Part shown: positions 1 to 10,240 of the stretch, one piece after another | Layout: every line of letters begins with the position of its first letter | Numbering within the stretch: the stretch's first letter is position 1 | Origin: Chromera velia | Lineage: Eukaryota > Sar > Chromeraceae | Direction of reading: 5' to 3' | DNA: 20,137 bases | Assembly (NCBI GenBank): GCA_018398765.1 | Contig: JAHBMJ010001882.1 | Coordinates: forward strand, 1 to 20,137 | Notes under the pieces: generated by a model | Told to the model about the DNA's origin: nothing | The model's input: the letters and a program-made list of their open reading frames with translations, nothing else | The model's database searches: none | Made by a program: the position numbers and the translations under genes

Positions 1-498
1 GTACTGCACGTTTTGCTCGTCTGCAAATTGGTACGTCAATGAAACTTCAGTATTAGTTCAATTCCGGCACAGTGACTTATGAACGTCGGTTCAGTCAGCG
101 TCGGCCGGTGTGGCATCGCCCAGTAAGCCTTTAGCAATGCGAACTTCAAGTGAAAAATGAAAGAAAGCTTTCAATTGGTTCATCAGTAAAAAAAATGTTG
201 CTTTGTTCTTCTCTACATCGTTGCAGGAGGCGTCCAATCTCTGGCGTACTTGAAAAAGAGGAAGAAGAAGGATCAAAATGGGGTGGTTGTAGAGAAACCG
301 GCAACTCCGTACATCCAAACGCTTGAAATAGCCGAGATTCTGATGGTGTTCGAACAGCATGATATATTCACTGTAAAAGGCTCCATTCAAAAAAAAGTGT
401 ATGACCAAATTGTACAGGAGATTCGCACAAGAGTTTCAAAGGGACGACTTGAAAGAGAAAAAGGGGTGAATCCTTCGTGGCTTAAGGGAAAAGATTAA
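1..498 (+). CDS. 3' end of an unknown gene (two exons, 5' partial)
   Basis: Proposed exons are 1-30 and 227-498, with a 196-base intron starting GTACGT and ending TTGCAG. One base is left over in the first exon and two in the second, so the join is in frame and reads ...LQI-GGVQSLAYLKK. The last exon encodes about 90 residues: a lysine-rich run (KKRKKKDQ) that may be a nuclear localisation signal, then an amphipathic helical segment (TLEIAEILMVFEQHD), and a basic C-terminus ending WLKGKD. I recognise no family. The frame ends at TAA (496-498). If TAA were read through, the next in-frame stop is TGA at 520-522. AT content rises sharply just after the stop, which supports this being the true gene end. 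The 5' part lies outside the window. Confidence 0.55.
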
Positions 499-1370
499 CA
501 GACAATCATCAATCACGCTTGATTACAAGGCTTACTTGAATGATACATATACTATTTATCTTTAAATCTATTAAACTTATGATTGCTTTGTTGATCTTAC
601 TTTAATTATGAGCTTTCATCATATGTTTTTAATTTTGTGTATCAGACAATTTAAATTTAAGACCAAATATATATATATATATATGGATAGATAGATATTG
701 TATACATACATTGATATAAAACCCTTCATCTAAATACAGTGTATGCATATGTGTTTATACGTGTGTATCTTTATTTGTCTCTATATACATATATATATGT
801 CGCTCAATTTCTATGTGACAGTCTGTACGTATGTACGTATATGTCTATATGTGTTTCTTTCTGTGTATGCATGTCTCACAGTATATAGAATCTATATAAA
901 TTTTCATAATTGATCACTTATTATCGATCGTAGTACTAATTTTACTTACTATCATAAATGCATATATGTTTGAATCTCATTTATTTTTTTATAATAAATT
1001 GAATATAATTAACTTTATATTCAAAGAAAACAAAATGAAATTTGACTAATTAAATTGATAATCATATTTTAATTTACCCTAGTGGGGCCTAAGTCGAAAG
1101 TTTAACTCTATGTATGACGCTCTAGGTTGGCCAGAGTCTATACGGCTCACCGGCTTTAACCCCATACATCATCATCATCATCATCAGGTTAAAGTTGTGA
1201 ATAAATCATTTATCTAGAAGTGGTCAATTTCAGTGAAATTTGTTTAACGTCTTTTAATATATTTAGTTTCTATTTTTTTTTTTCTAATCCTTATTAGTAC
1301 ATTAAAACACAGCATAAAAATATTTATTTTTTGGGCAATTTAAGTTTGAGGTCCGACTTGAGGGCAAAAG
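499..1370. other. AT-rich intergenic region, no gene seen
   Basis: No coding pattern is visible on either strand. It holds short TA runs near 668-683, a few GATA and GTAT microsatellite stretches (about 684-850) and T-rich tracts near 1270-1283. It probably contains the 3' untranslated region of the gene ending at 498. Confidence 0.6.
1154..1194. repeat. ATC microsatellite enclosed by an 8-base inverted repeat
   Basis: CTTTAACC (1154-1161) and GGTTAAAG (1187-1194) are exact reverse complements, and the loop between them is largely an (ATC)n run. It may simply be chance in AT-rich DNA. Confidence 0.5.
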
Positions 1371-1667
1371 TCTACTTAAGAAGGCACAAGCCTGGCGTAG
1401 GACACAATATACAGGTTATGGTTCTGAACAGCTAGACAACGTGTGACCCACCCCCAGCCTAGAGAGAGGACCCGCATTGAGAAGACTCTTCGAAAGAAAA
1501 CAACTTTTAAGGAAAGAAAAATAAGGACGCATATGGGCAGAAACGGAGCTGCAAGAAAAATAAACACATACTATCGGTCATTGGCCAGAGCGAAGAGAAA
1601 AAAGCAATAAACGTATCTGTGAGACAAGCAAGAAGATGCTTTGATAGAAAAAGTGACAGCCCAAAAG
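1371..1667. other. Purine-rich stretch beyond the transposase gene, no gene seen
   Basis: This follows the end of the last transposase exon on the - strand. No conserved reading frame, inverted repeat or obvious element terminus was found. It may be 3' untranslated region. The distal end of the transposon must lie here or further left, but I could not place it. Confidence 0.4.
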
Positions 1668-2351
1668 TCACGCCTCAGCAAATTCTAAGAAAAATGAAAA
1701 CAGACCGTGCATAACCACAGCGATCTTTCCCTTCTCAGGACCCAAATTCAACGCATCTTTAATGATGCTGCCATGCTTTGATTTCATCTCCAAACCCCGA
1801 CGTCCAGCAAGCCCCCATTCTGTGAGAAGAGCATTCACAGCTTCTCTTTTGGGACCCAGGTGGTATTCCCTATCCTTGAATCTCTGATCATCAACCGCCG
1901 CAGAGCTTGGGCCACCTTTGACCCGTTTGGGCTCGGGACGTGGGCGCAACTCCCTCAGAGAGCCCTGCTTCTCTTTCCTCTCAAACCCATCCTACCGTGC
2001 CTCTCTATCTCCATCGCTAAACCCTTTTGCCTCAGCTTTGCCCATACTGGAAGGGCCATCACCCTCGAAGACTCCTTTAGCTTCTTTATCTTTCCCGTTT
2101 TCTTTGGGTGAGCATTCTGTGACGGGACATTCAAGCCTCCTCCCGCTTGAGTTGCCAACCTTTACCCCAACACAGGAGGTGAAAGGTACGGGGGGCACGC
2201 TGCACGGCCGATCGATGCAGCTTCCATAAACAGGTTTGAGCTGTCTATGGGTCCCCAGAATGAGGTGTTTGGTCTCCACGATAGCGGTCTCCGACAGCTA
2301 CCCCGGGTAGTTCACGGTGAATCTGTCGAGAGCTCTGATCGATGCGTCAGC
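1668..2351 (-). CDS. Transposase exon 8: hydrophilic C-terminus with two in-frame TAG codons
   Basis: The acceptor is GTCTGTAG; 228 codons in one frame run to TGA at 1670-1668. The frame is interrupted by TAG at 2300-2298 (after TVNYPG, before LSETAIVE) and TAG at 1994-1992 (after GDREAR, before [10 protein letters not shown]). No frameshift occurs, and all three segments look like ordinary charged protein ([34 protein letters not shown]). I know no domain here; it may be a DNA- or chromatin-binding tail. It is either a glutamine-rich-code gene with UAG read as sense, or a nonsense-mutated relic. Confidence 0.55.
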
Positions 2352-3554
2352 CTACAGACAGAAGCATACGCGGCATGACAGTTTGCAAGAGAGTGAAGTA
2401 CTAAAGTAGCAAAAAGTAGCAGTAGGTAGCAACGGCTTCCGAATGCAGCATCATAAGATAAAATTGAAGTGAAACGAGTTATCGATCAACAGGTGCTAAT
2501 CTCAGCTCGGCAGCAATTAGTCTAAAACCATTATGGACAGCGTTGTCTCTACCAACTCACGTGCTTTTGGTCCTCTTCGGTCTCAAACACTTTAGGAGGG
2601 GCCACCTCTGTCGGCTTGTCTCCATCTGAAAAGCTCTTCATCAGTTCAAACGGGGTTGCCAGTCTCCATGGCATAGACATGTCCGCCTTGGCAAAGGACG
2701 AAACTGCATGCGTATATATGCAAGTTTTTAAAGGTGCATGTCATTGAGGCGATGAGAAAGAAGACAGAAATCTGTAGATTTCAGGAGACACACAAATGAC
2801 AGATTCCGAGACCTCTAATTATCTACGAGGGCGATGCATCCAGTAAAACAGTTTTCTTTTCACGGCACTTAAAGTCGCCACACTCGTCCAGGTAAAACCC
2901 CATACCAAAGCTAAACCCGACCAATTGACTTGACGTGCAGAACGTATTTGACTAAAACTTATACAGACTTTGTACCACGGAGACCGACCGGATGTTGCAG
3001 AAGCGGGGGAAGACGAAGAACGTGAAGCAGACGAGTCTGATACCCCTGTGTTCTGCAAGCATACACGTAGATATAGCACACTGAATTAAACACTGCAGTA
3101 GAGTCCTTCACTTTGTATTCTAGCTTTCTTCTCTTCTTTCCGTGCTTCTTCTGTATAGTATGATACGCTTTGCGGCCTTCTGTTTATTCAAAGTTTTGGT
3201 TCATCAAATAATCTCAACACAAAATTCTTCTTTGACCACCAAGCAAGTTTGAACGTACTTTTCAAAGAGAAAGTTTCAGATTCATATGCAGGACGATGCG
3301 GCTGACCGGGGAAAACCGAAACCCGTGAGCAGTGGAGATCTTCAGGTCTACGTTTTTCGCGAGGTGTAGCTCGATCCACTTCTTATAGTCGAGCTGTTCA
3401 GTCAGGACAAAAAAGTGCACCCCCCCCAAGTGATTTCTATGAGCCCTCTTGAGGACCTCAACCATTTTTTCGATGTTTTGGAGAAGTCGGTGTCTGCATG
3501 TACATAAGACACACATGTAGAGAAACACTTGAGCGCACACACACACATGCAGTA

Positions 3555-3626
<72 letters not shown>

Positions 3627-4840
3627 ACACACACATACACATACGTACACACACACACACATACACACACACACATACATACATACACAAGCCAGCCTGG
3701 AAGAAGAATGAAGGAAGGACGGAAGGAAGGAAGGAAAAAAGAAAAGAAAGACGGAAAGATAGATATCTATCTTTGTGCTTCTCTGCCTGTCTGTGACCTC
3801 TCATCTTGGAGTCCCTATGTTCATCCTCTGTTTATCCTCAGAGAGTCTCTTCTCTTCTTTTTTCCCCCTTTCTTCCTTCTTTCCTTTTGTGCCGTCCTTT
3901 TTTCCTTCCATTACACATTCCGCCCTTTCTCAAAGCCAAGACAGGAGCTAGACGAGTCCGGGCACTTAAGCATGCCAATGTCTTTGAAAGGAAAAAGATG
4001 ACAAGAGTCGGCTCATGGAGGAAAAGACCTCTCAATTGATTCGCCCCGGTGTCGTGAAAACCGTCTTGGTCATCGTGACCGTGGCCGACAGGCACATGCG
4101 GGCATAAATCGAAAACCCACAAAGAATGATATGATTGTAGTAGGTGCAAAAATTAATCCGGAGCCGCTCTTTGCAGACGCACGGGTCCGTACAGATTCGA
4201 TCGTATGCATTTTTGCGCTGCGCGTCAACGCACTGCGCGCATATTTGTCTATAGGTGCTGCATATATGGAAAAGAGTTCGTGTGAGGCTATAAGAGTATG
4301 TTTTGCAAATCGTTTCTTGGTTTGTTCCATATATATGGGTCTGAGTGCCTGCATGCAAAGGTAAATGTTGGTGGGAGTGACAGAATGAATGCTTTGTATG
4401 TGATATCAATTATAAGCATATGAGTGAGTGTAACACTCCGGCTGTGTGTGAAGGCATATGTTTCCTGCCAGGATTTATGACTGACCGTGCACTGGCGCTG
4501 TCGTGCTTTATTGCAAAGAAACCCGAGTACAGTCTTGTTTTTATTCTCGGAGGAAGTGTTATCCAACACAAGGTTAACTTTGGGCAGGCGGTAGCAGTAG
4601 ACGGCGTCAAGGTGGACCCAGGTCCAGAATCGTATCCAAAATCGTGCAAGTCATATTTTCGCCGTGGCTCTCCCATTGCGGAACCACAAAAATGTACGTG
4701 CAACGGCCGTGGGCCAGTGCGGCAACGCATTTGTTTCTTGGTCTGTGCACTCCCTCGAGGGCCTTCATTGCATCCTGCATGCAAGAGAAAGAAAGAAAGA
4801 AAGAACGAAGGAACAAAGGAACAAAGGAACGAAGGAACAA

Positions 4841-4900
<60 letters not shown>

Positions 4901-4965
4901 CGAAGAAAGGAAAGAAGGAAGGAAGGAAGCAAAGAACTTCAAGAAAGGAAAGAAGAAAGAAAAAA

Positions 4966-5022
<57 letters not shown>

Positions 5023-6607
5023 NGGGGGGGGTGAAGGAAATTCAATTATTGAAAGAAAGTAGAGAAAAGGAGGGAAGAAAGAGAGGGAGGAAAGAAAGGA
5101 TGCGAATGCATGAAAGGAGAAAACATGTGGAGAGAAAGGCATATTAAAGAAAGATAACAGAGAAGAAAATATAAAGGACCCACTTCAAAGAGTGTTGGCA
5201 CAGACCGAATTAAGAGTAGGGAAGGCTTGCCTAAAGGGCTCAGAAGAAAAAACCAAAAAAAGATGTGGAAGCAAAGAAGTGACGACTGGAACTGCAAGCA
5301 TCGAAGTGCCATAAATCATCAAACTGACTGCAAAATATGGGACCGCTGTCGCTGCTTGCCCTTCCGCATCCATTATGATAGTCAGGACGTTGTGAGGGTA
5401 GATTCTTGACAAGTATCTCAAGTCATAGTATGCCTGTCTCTGCAAACGGTGTGCAGTCAAACACGATCAAGAAGAAACTGATTTTCAATGACTACAAGGG
5501 ACTATAGCTCTGTCATAAACATCTAAATCTTTTGGACTAGCTTGGTTCTGGAAGCAGAAAAAGAAAAACGTGAGCTGCAAGTGCTTGAATGAGTTGAAAA
5601 GGTGGACACGCATGCCACTAGACAATAAGGGAGGAGATGCCATCACGCGTGGACCAATACAGCAGAAAAAATGCAAAAACAGAAGAAGGGGTTGGGCAGG
5701 GCGGAACTTTATGGAGAAGCCAGATAAATCCTGTGATGCTCTGTGCAGCAAATTCCCGACTTACCACTGCCATTTGAAAACGGTTATGCTCGACGAGGGC
5801 CCTCTTCACTCGTCTTCTTGCGTCAGGAAGAAGAGTCTTCCTCAGTTTCCAGTTCAAGTAGCAGCACGTGTTACAGCGCGAGAACTTTTTGTGCTTTCGA
5901 AATCGAACCCGGCATCCAAACCTCTTAAGACATTTGTAGAAAAGACGAAGCTTGGGGGGATTGTCGAACAAATGAAGCTCCCGATCGTCGGACAACATCG
6001 TTTTGTACAACATCCTCCTCTTTGCAAACGGAAATTCAACAGTGTCTGTAGAGTCTGGAGGCGTATCGGCCATCGTCAGCCTCGCGTGGTTAATGTAAGA
6101 TTCAATTTCATTCCACTTTCTTTTCTTCCCACTGGTCTCCCCTTGCTTTTGGCTGAATGACTCAAGACTATTAAAAATGTCCCCCATTCTCCTTACGAGT
6201 GTCCCTGCCCTCGTTCCAGTAAGAACTTTGAATGCTGTGCGGCACACCGCTCTGCCTCGAAACTCCCAGGGCATGGTTACTAATTCGAGCTGCAGTTGTT
6301 TGCTTCGCATCACCTTGATCTTCTGCATTTGAGAGGTGGCCTGGTCTGCCTCGGCCATCTGTGCCCGCTCTCTCCTGTATTCTCTGACCTCTGCAAACGT
6401 GAAATTGCTACAGCAGAACTTGGAGCAACACTCTGTGTTCAAAGCATTTCTAATGGCAAAAGGATCTACTCGGTGAAGGTTTCTGATTTTATGCTGTTGA
6501 CGGTCCCGCCCCTCCATGTTGTGTCCGACCGATCTTGGATGTGACGGGAGTGCAGAGAATACAAATGCAACACGGAGGAGCAGCCACAGTCGCGGAAACC
6601 CACCCAT
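1668..6607 (-). CDS. DDE transposase-like gene, eight or so exons, probably degraded
   Basis: Recognised by an ordered set of blocks typical of a transposon-derived DDE family (DUF7869-like; name from memory): a VCRTAF..G motif, a Cys-x2-Cys...His knuckle, RQAYYDLR followed by [26 protein letters not shown], and an LDYKKW block near the end. Proposed exons, all on the - strand: 6607-5765, 5439-5329, 4774-4486, about 4120-4030, 3493-3307, from 3052 (end unresolved), 2703-2561, 2351-1668. Most joins are phase 0. Problems: a one-base frame change near 4618, no AG acceptor before the GHGHDD exon, an undefined end to the exon at 3052, and two TAG codons in the last exon. Introns contain long AC and GAAA/GA repeats. 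Either this is an old copy or part of the apparent damage reflects an unusual genetic code. Confidence 0.7.
2561..2703 (-). CDS. Transposase exon 7: FELMKS block
   Basis: The acceptor is GCATGCAG and the donor is CAC|GTGAGT; 143 bases with two leading bases. It reads [20 protein letters not shown], then [18 protein letters not shown]. In related proteins a G.ELL...P.G.P..V.P block follows the catalytic core, so this is C-terminal transposase sequence. It ends in phase 0, matching the next exon. Confidence 0.6.
2980..3052 (-). CDS. Transposase exon 6: serine-rich linker ending GRSPWYK
   Basis: The acceptor is GCTTGCAG. Phase 0 joins the preceding exon, giving [19 protein letters not shown], then SGRSPWYK, which sits where the family has G.V.M.YK. 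The 3' end is uncertain; GT sites further along give no join in phase with the next exon. Confidence 0.4.
3307..3493 (-). CDS. Transposase exon 5: LDYKKW block
   Basis: The acceptor is TACATGCAG and the donor is CCG|GTCAGC. One leading base is followed by 62 codons reading [19 protein letters not shown], then [19 protein letters not shown] and STAHGFRF. The family has V..V.DYK.WL.PHL....GIS..H.FRF here, so the match is close. Translations upstream in the same frame are only the AC repeat and are not protein. Confidence 0.7.
3535..3689. repeat. (AC)n microsatellite
   Basis: A near-perfect AC run with scattered T and G substitutions, lying in a transposase intron. The His/Thr and Cys/Val open frames across it are artefacts. 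Confidence 0.95.
3707..3760. repeat. GGAA/GAAA purine repeat
   Basis: Short tetranucleotide purine repeats directly beside the AC run. Confidence 0.85.
4030..4125 (-). pseudogene. Transposase exon 4: GHxHxDxD block, boundaries unresolved
   Basis: Reads [15 protein letters not shown], then ANQLR; the family norm here is LPVGHTHEDIDQ, carrying the last catalytic acidic residue. Between an in-frame TAA about 30 bases before this block's reading segment and the motif there is no AG to serve as a 3' splice site. The exon is therefore either broken or runs through the TAA. Confidence 0.6.
4486..4774 (-). pseudogene. Transposase exon 3: second catalytic Asp block, with a frame change
   Basis: The acceptor is GCATGCAG; the donor is probably ACG|GTCAGT. 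The first half reads [15 protein letters not shown] and [15 protein letters not shown], matching the family's HGRGTY and N.T...I......L blocks. The second half, in the +1 frame, reads [17 protein letters not shown] and then [14 protein letters not shown], the diagnostic LDN..ENKN block. The two halves fit the family only if one base is skipped near 4617-4619. A 40-base intron there (GTCCAC...AAAG) would delete conserved residues and looks unlikely. Sequence error, programmed frameshifting or decay are all possible. Confidence 0.7.
4784..5031. repeat. GAAA / GA / G repeat tract with one unknown base
   Basis: Two blocks of (GAAA)n followed by (GA)n, separated by a GGAA-rich spacer. The second ends in N at 5023 and a G run. 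The N marks an assembly or base-call uncertainty, so repeat length here is unreliable. The tract lies in the intron between transposase exons 2 and 3; purine richness continues to about 5135. Confidence 0.95.
5329..5439 (-). CDS. Transposase exon 2: first catalytic Asp block
   Basis: The acceptor is TTTGCAG and the donor is GCA|GTCAGT; the exon is 37 codons in phase 0. It starts [15 protein letters not shown] and continues [20 protein letters not shown]. In the family this position reads roughly R.AYY.RR...A...P..VL.IIIDGMDQ.K...P.F, with the Asp as the first acidic catalytic residue. The Asp is kept here, but the usual GMDQxK is AEGQAA, so the lysine is missing. Confidence 0.75.
5765..6607 (-). 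CDS. Transposase exon 1: N-terminal region with zinc knuckle
   Basis: The exon is 281 codons from the first ATG; a GTG three codons earlier is less likely to be the start. The N-terminus is hydrophobic ([14 protein letters not shown]), like a signal or membrane segment, which is odd for a transposase. It overlaps a diverged copy of the upstream tandem repeat, so the start may be further in. Around residues 105-125 is [11 protein letters not shown], matching the family's Cys-x3-Phe...Gly helix. Around residues 240-280 is [13 protein letters not shown] followed by a basic helix and EHNRFQMAV, the C-x2-C...H knuckle that precedes the catalytic domain. The exon ends at GTG|GTAAGT, a consensus donor. 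Confidence 0.7.
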
Positions 6608-6652
6608 ACCCAGCACGCAGAAAGAAAACAGCCTCTGGCAGTCCGAGTAGAC

Positions 6653-6828
6653 GCTATGTGAAAGCCTGAAGGCTTTCCTTCAGGTTCTACAAATCCAAAG
6701 ATTATTGCCCAAATCACCCTGATCTGGACAATACAGACCTGTACGAACAGAAGCTGCCTCTCCAAGTGCGGAAACCCAACCAAACTCTTCAAGCAGCGAC
6801 AAAGCAGCGTCTTATACTCCCAGTAGAC
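6653..6828 (-). repeat. 176-base tandem unit, copy left of the inserted element
   Basis: A full unit beginning GCTATGTGAAAGCCTGAAGG. It is 176 bases long, the same as the first two units at 10241 and 10417, and carries the shared blocks CACCCTGATCTGGACAATAC and GGAAACCCAACCAAACTC. Another, clearly diverged copy seems to occupy about 6540-6652 (GCGGAAACCCACCCATACCC, then GAGTAGAC) and runs into the transposase 5' end. Confidence 0.9.
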
Positions 6829-6832
6829 GCTA
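6829..6832. repeat. Target site duplication GCTA, left
   Basis: Matches GCTA at 10241-10244 and the first four bases of other array units (for example 10417-10420). Confidence 0.85.
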
Positions 6833-6879
6833 AACTGACTGTACTGACAATTGAAACTTTTGTACTAGAAAGTGACTTT

Positions 6880-8490
6880 TAATTTTCTATATATCATACT
6901 AAATTTTATATAAAAAACTAAGTCTTTAAAGCACTTAGAATGATTTTATTTATTGTTTTTTACCTGCATGAAAGTATGAACAACTTTTAAAGATAACTTT
7001 TTAAAGGTTTAATGGGTTTGTGGTGTGTATGTTAGAAATTGTTGAACGTGAGTGAGGTGAAAGAGTTATAGTATGTTGATATATCGGGGAGTGATTGCAG
7101 ACTCTACAGATATGTGACAATGTGCAGCGTAATGCACAAACAAGCTAACTTTTACTTCTAATGGAATACGCCGAATCTGCATACTGATGTAAGGAGGGAG
7201 CACACAGCGGGTAACCCCCATGAAAGGTAAGAATGAATATCTGAAAACAGATCTACCGATTTGACACCTACAGAAAGCAGTTCAACCAAACAAATGTTGA
7301 GCACTATGACCGTATAAGAGGTAAATGCTCAGCTTCTGAAAGCCTGATCGATCCATGGCCTCTAGCCAGAGGGCCTTGCCCACGACCGGCCATCATAGCG
7401 TTCTTGTTTTTTCTGGGTGAGGCCCGGCACTGGCCACTGGGTCTTAGTCCACCCAGGGGCCCTACCTCCACATTCTTGTGCAAACAAGAGCTGTGCCTCA
7501 CTCCCACAACTTCAGATCATCCGAGATTACCAGCCGTAATGCTTCCTCATGAAACCTAAGCACCGACAAACGGTCCTCCGAGAAAGGCTCAGTCTGACCT
7601 GCAGCACAGATATGTAAAAATTCATAAAGTGGCTCACCTTCTGGCCACCCAGAGCTAGCCCCCTCATCCAGAAAGCCTTTCCAGCTCATCATCTAGAGCT
7701 TGTAAGAGCGTACGCACAGAAAGGATTCAATGGAAGCTTTACTGAGGCAACTTTGTAGGCCTGTTTGCGTGGAGACGGGCCGTGCCCTTCGTGATGGAAG
7801 ATCGAAATTGCCCTCTCAGGGCAACCAGTAGAGTGAATGTCATAAACCCAAGAAAAAGCAAAGAAGCCAATCCTCTGGGCTTTCGATAAAGCCTACTTTC
7901 ATCGCTGGAGAGCAAGTCTGTGTGATGGGAGAGAGGCGGCACTAGGTCTTGCTCTGATCGACTTGAAACATTCGACGGAAAGCCGATTTTGGGAGCCGAT
8001 TTTAGATTGGCCAACCATGTAATGGCCCCAGAAGGCAAGCTACACGTTGTGGGCCAGGGCCTGGCCGGCCACCAAGGCCAAAAAGCACTTCCCAGCTGCG
8101 CGTTGACCTATCAAAATGCCGATCTGAAAAATTTTCAGTCAGGTCTTCAGAAAGTTCTCCTCCACTCAGAAAGTCGGGTCAATAGAATGGGCTTCTATCC
8201 ACAAAATCTCGTTGTTAAGCGTTCCATTAGATTGTATTAGAAGGCTTGACAACGACAAAATCGTGTTCAACTTATTATTCCAGAACCTCATTTTTGGAGA
8301 GGTTACAGATTCCGGAGTTTTGTACCCCTCCGGTATGTATGTTGGCTGGACATCTCTGGTTGCTCGTGGGAGTGGTTGCCTCGGTGCAAAGGAGTTGTCC
8401 AACAACTAGAAGGGTTACTGGACTGGTTTGGGTCGCTCAATCAGGTCAGTTCGTTTTGTGTCGTTCCACCAGCAACAAGGGGGGGTGGAT
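6880..8490. other. Interior of the nested element, no gene recognised
   Basis: Small open frames exist, for example 7498-7692 and 7739-8038 on the - strand, the latter with a hydrophobic SLLFLGFMTFTLLVAL segment. None resembles a known family or extends through an intron to more coding sequence. I see no transposase motif. Confidence 0.5.
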
Positions 8491-8497
8491 CCTCTCG

Positions 8498-8531
8498 CAG
8501 GGGTACGAAACGACCCAATTTCGTACCCCTG
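8498..8531. repeat. Perfect 13-base hairpin in the nested element
   Basis: CAGGGGTACGAAA (8498-8510) and TTTCGTACCCCTG (8519-8531) are exact reverse complements with an 8-base loop. Confidence 0.8.
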
Positions 8532-8967
8532 GTGGAGGGGGGAGGTCCGACCTGCTCTGCAGGTTTGCGTCCAAAATATGTCTAGGAAACACCCCCCCCT
8601 CCCAGTGAAGGAATTAAAAAAATCTTGTTTGCAGAGATGAGCTTTCTTGGTGCATGCAGAAGGCTTTGTATGATGTCTGTAAGTGTTCCTGTGTGGTTGC
8701 AACCTGGCCATTGTGGTTGCTGAGCAACTGACCGGTCTGCCCTCCGCAAGGCAAAAAACTGCCGTCTTCCTTTGCCTGTGTTGCTCACCCTTGCTCCCCT
8801 CCTCTGCTCTTTGCAGGTCGTGGGTCTCCTCCAGAAGATGCTTGTTTTGTGTCCTAGTCCTTCTTCAACTCTTCGAGAGGTAGGTCTTTGCATTTTCGTT
8901 AAGGCCGCAGTCTTTAGACTGCGAAAGAGAGTAGCGCCCCTACGTGCCGAGCCTGTGTTTTTTTCTA

Positions 8968-9700
8968 CCTGCCTGACTGCCTCCAAAATTTCGCCATTCT
9001 TACCTGCTTGACTGCCCTCTAGCTTTCAGCCTTTCTGTCTGGCTAAATGTCTTCCCAATTTCGGCCTTTCCGCCCGCCTTATTGCCTTCCTAATTTCGGC
9101 CTTCGCCGCACTCCCAATTTCGGTCTTCCTGCCTGCCCGATTGCCTTCCCAATTTCGGCCTTCTTGCCTGCCTGACTGCCTTCCAGAGTTTTGCATTCCT
9201 GCTATGCTGACTGCTTTCCCATTTCGGCCTTCTTGCCTGCCTGACTGCCCTTCAAATTTCAGTCTTTCTATCTGTCTCAATGCTTTCTAAATTTCGGCCT
9301 TTCTGTCTACCTGACTGACTTCGCAATTTCGGCCTTCCTGCCTATCCGGTTGCCTTCCCAATTTCGGCTTTCCTGCCTGCCTGATTGCCTTCCCTATTTT
9401 GGCCTTCCTTCCTGCCCAAGTTTCCTCCTAACGCTTCCTAATTTCAGTCATTCTGCTTGCCCGATGGCCTTCCCAATTTTGTTCTTCCTGCTGGCCCGAC
9501 TGTCTTCCCAAGTTCGGCCTTTTTGTATGTCTGACTACCTCCCAGAGTTCGTTCTTTCTGCCTATGTGCCTGCCTTCCAATTTTAGTCTTCTTGGCGGCC
9601 TGACTGCCTTCCAATTTCAGCCTTCCTGCCCGTTTGATTGCCTTCCTGATTTCGGCCTTCCTGCCCGTCCGATTGCTTTCCCAATTTTGGTCTTCCTACT
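8968..9700. repeat. Minisatellite, about 35-base unit
   Basis: About 20 degenerate copies of a unit like CTTCCCAATTTCGGCCTTCC followed by TGCCTGCCTGATTGC. Spacing of the AATTTCGG core is mostly 33-36 bases. It lies wholly inside the nested element. The low-complexity frames on both strands (SGRQEGRN repeats) are not taken as genes. Confidence 0.85.
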
Positions 9701-10193
9701 TTTATGTATCATTCTGATACAAATTAAAGATACAAGTTGTGTTTGTATGCATGCTTTTATGTGTATTCTGGCGATTCGACTGACTTTCTGTTTGTGTGCA
9801 CGTATTTCTGCAGGTGGTGTTCACGGGTGTGTTTGATATATACTGAGATGCCCCCTCCCTCCCCCCCCCCTTACCCCTGATACGCCCGCCGTTGAGCAGT
9901 GCCTCATATGAATTAAAAACAAAACAGTTATAATCATGAGAAGAAATGCTTCAATCAGATCGATTCAGAGCCATTCAGATACATTTCTTATGATGTTTTC
10001 ATCTTAGAGTTAATTTACGATGATAGGTACCAGACAATTTATAGTTTTGAAAAAATATATACTCTATATATACAGTTTTTTATTTCATTTTTTAAACATC
10101 TTACTAAGCTTAAATAGTCTTAAATAAATTATGAAAATCAATTAGTTTAAAGGTTAAACTATCTATTTTAATGTTTTAAAAACTAAATTTTTC
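9701..10193. other. AT-rich right subterminal part of the nested element
   Basis: No gene seen. A C-rich run sits at about 9850-9880 and A/T-rich sequence leads into the right TIR. Confidence 0.5.
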
Positions 10194-10240
10194 AAAGTCA
10201 CTTTCCAGTACAAAAGTTTCAATTGTCAGTACAGTCAGTT

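Larger units (their letters stand above)
6833..10240. mobile_element. 3,408-base TIR element nested in the tandem array
   Basis: The left end 6833-6879 and right end 10194-10240 are inverted repeats of 47 bases with one mismatch, starting AACTGACTGTACTGACAATT. The flanks are GCTA at 6829-6832 and GCTA at 10241-10244. Removing the element and one GCTA restores a continuous 176-base repeat unit, which proves insertion. Sequence inside the TIRs is AT-rich for about 100-200 bases at each end. No transposase or other family was recognised inside, so it is probably non-autonomous and mobilised in trans. A 4-base duplication is known for Sola and Chapaev-type elements, but the superfamily cannot be assigned from the ends alone. 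Confidence 0.9.

Noticed and set aside
3402-3804. Open frames over the AC repeat (Cys/Val or His/Thr proteins)
   Set aside because: They are translations of a dinucleotide repeat; only the part below 3493 on the - strand is accepted as a transposase exon.
3838-4149. 103-codon - strand frame as a stand-alone gene
   Set aside because: Only its [11 protein letters not shown] part matches anything, and that is one block of the transposase.
5570-6160. 196-codon + strand open frame
   Set aside because: It lies antisense to transposase exon 1, which has family motifs, splice signals and a longer frame.
6466-6792. 108-codon - strand frame upstream of the transposase
   Set aside because: Mostly translation of the 176-base repeat unit and an out-of-frame overlap with exon 1.
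8968-9700. Regular repeats that could suggest a CRISPR array
   Set aside because: Adjacent degenerate units without unique spacers in a eukaryotic transposon; it is a minisatellite.
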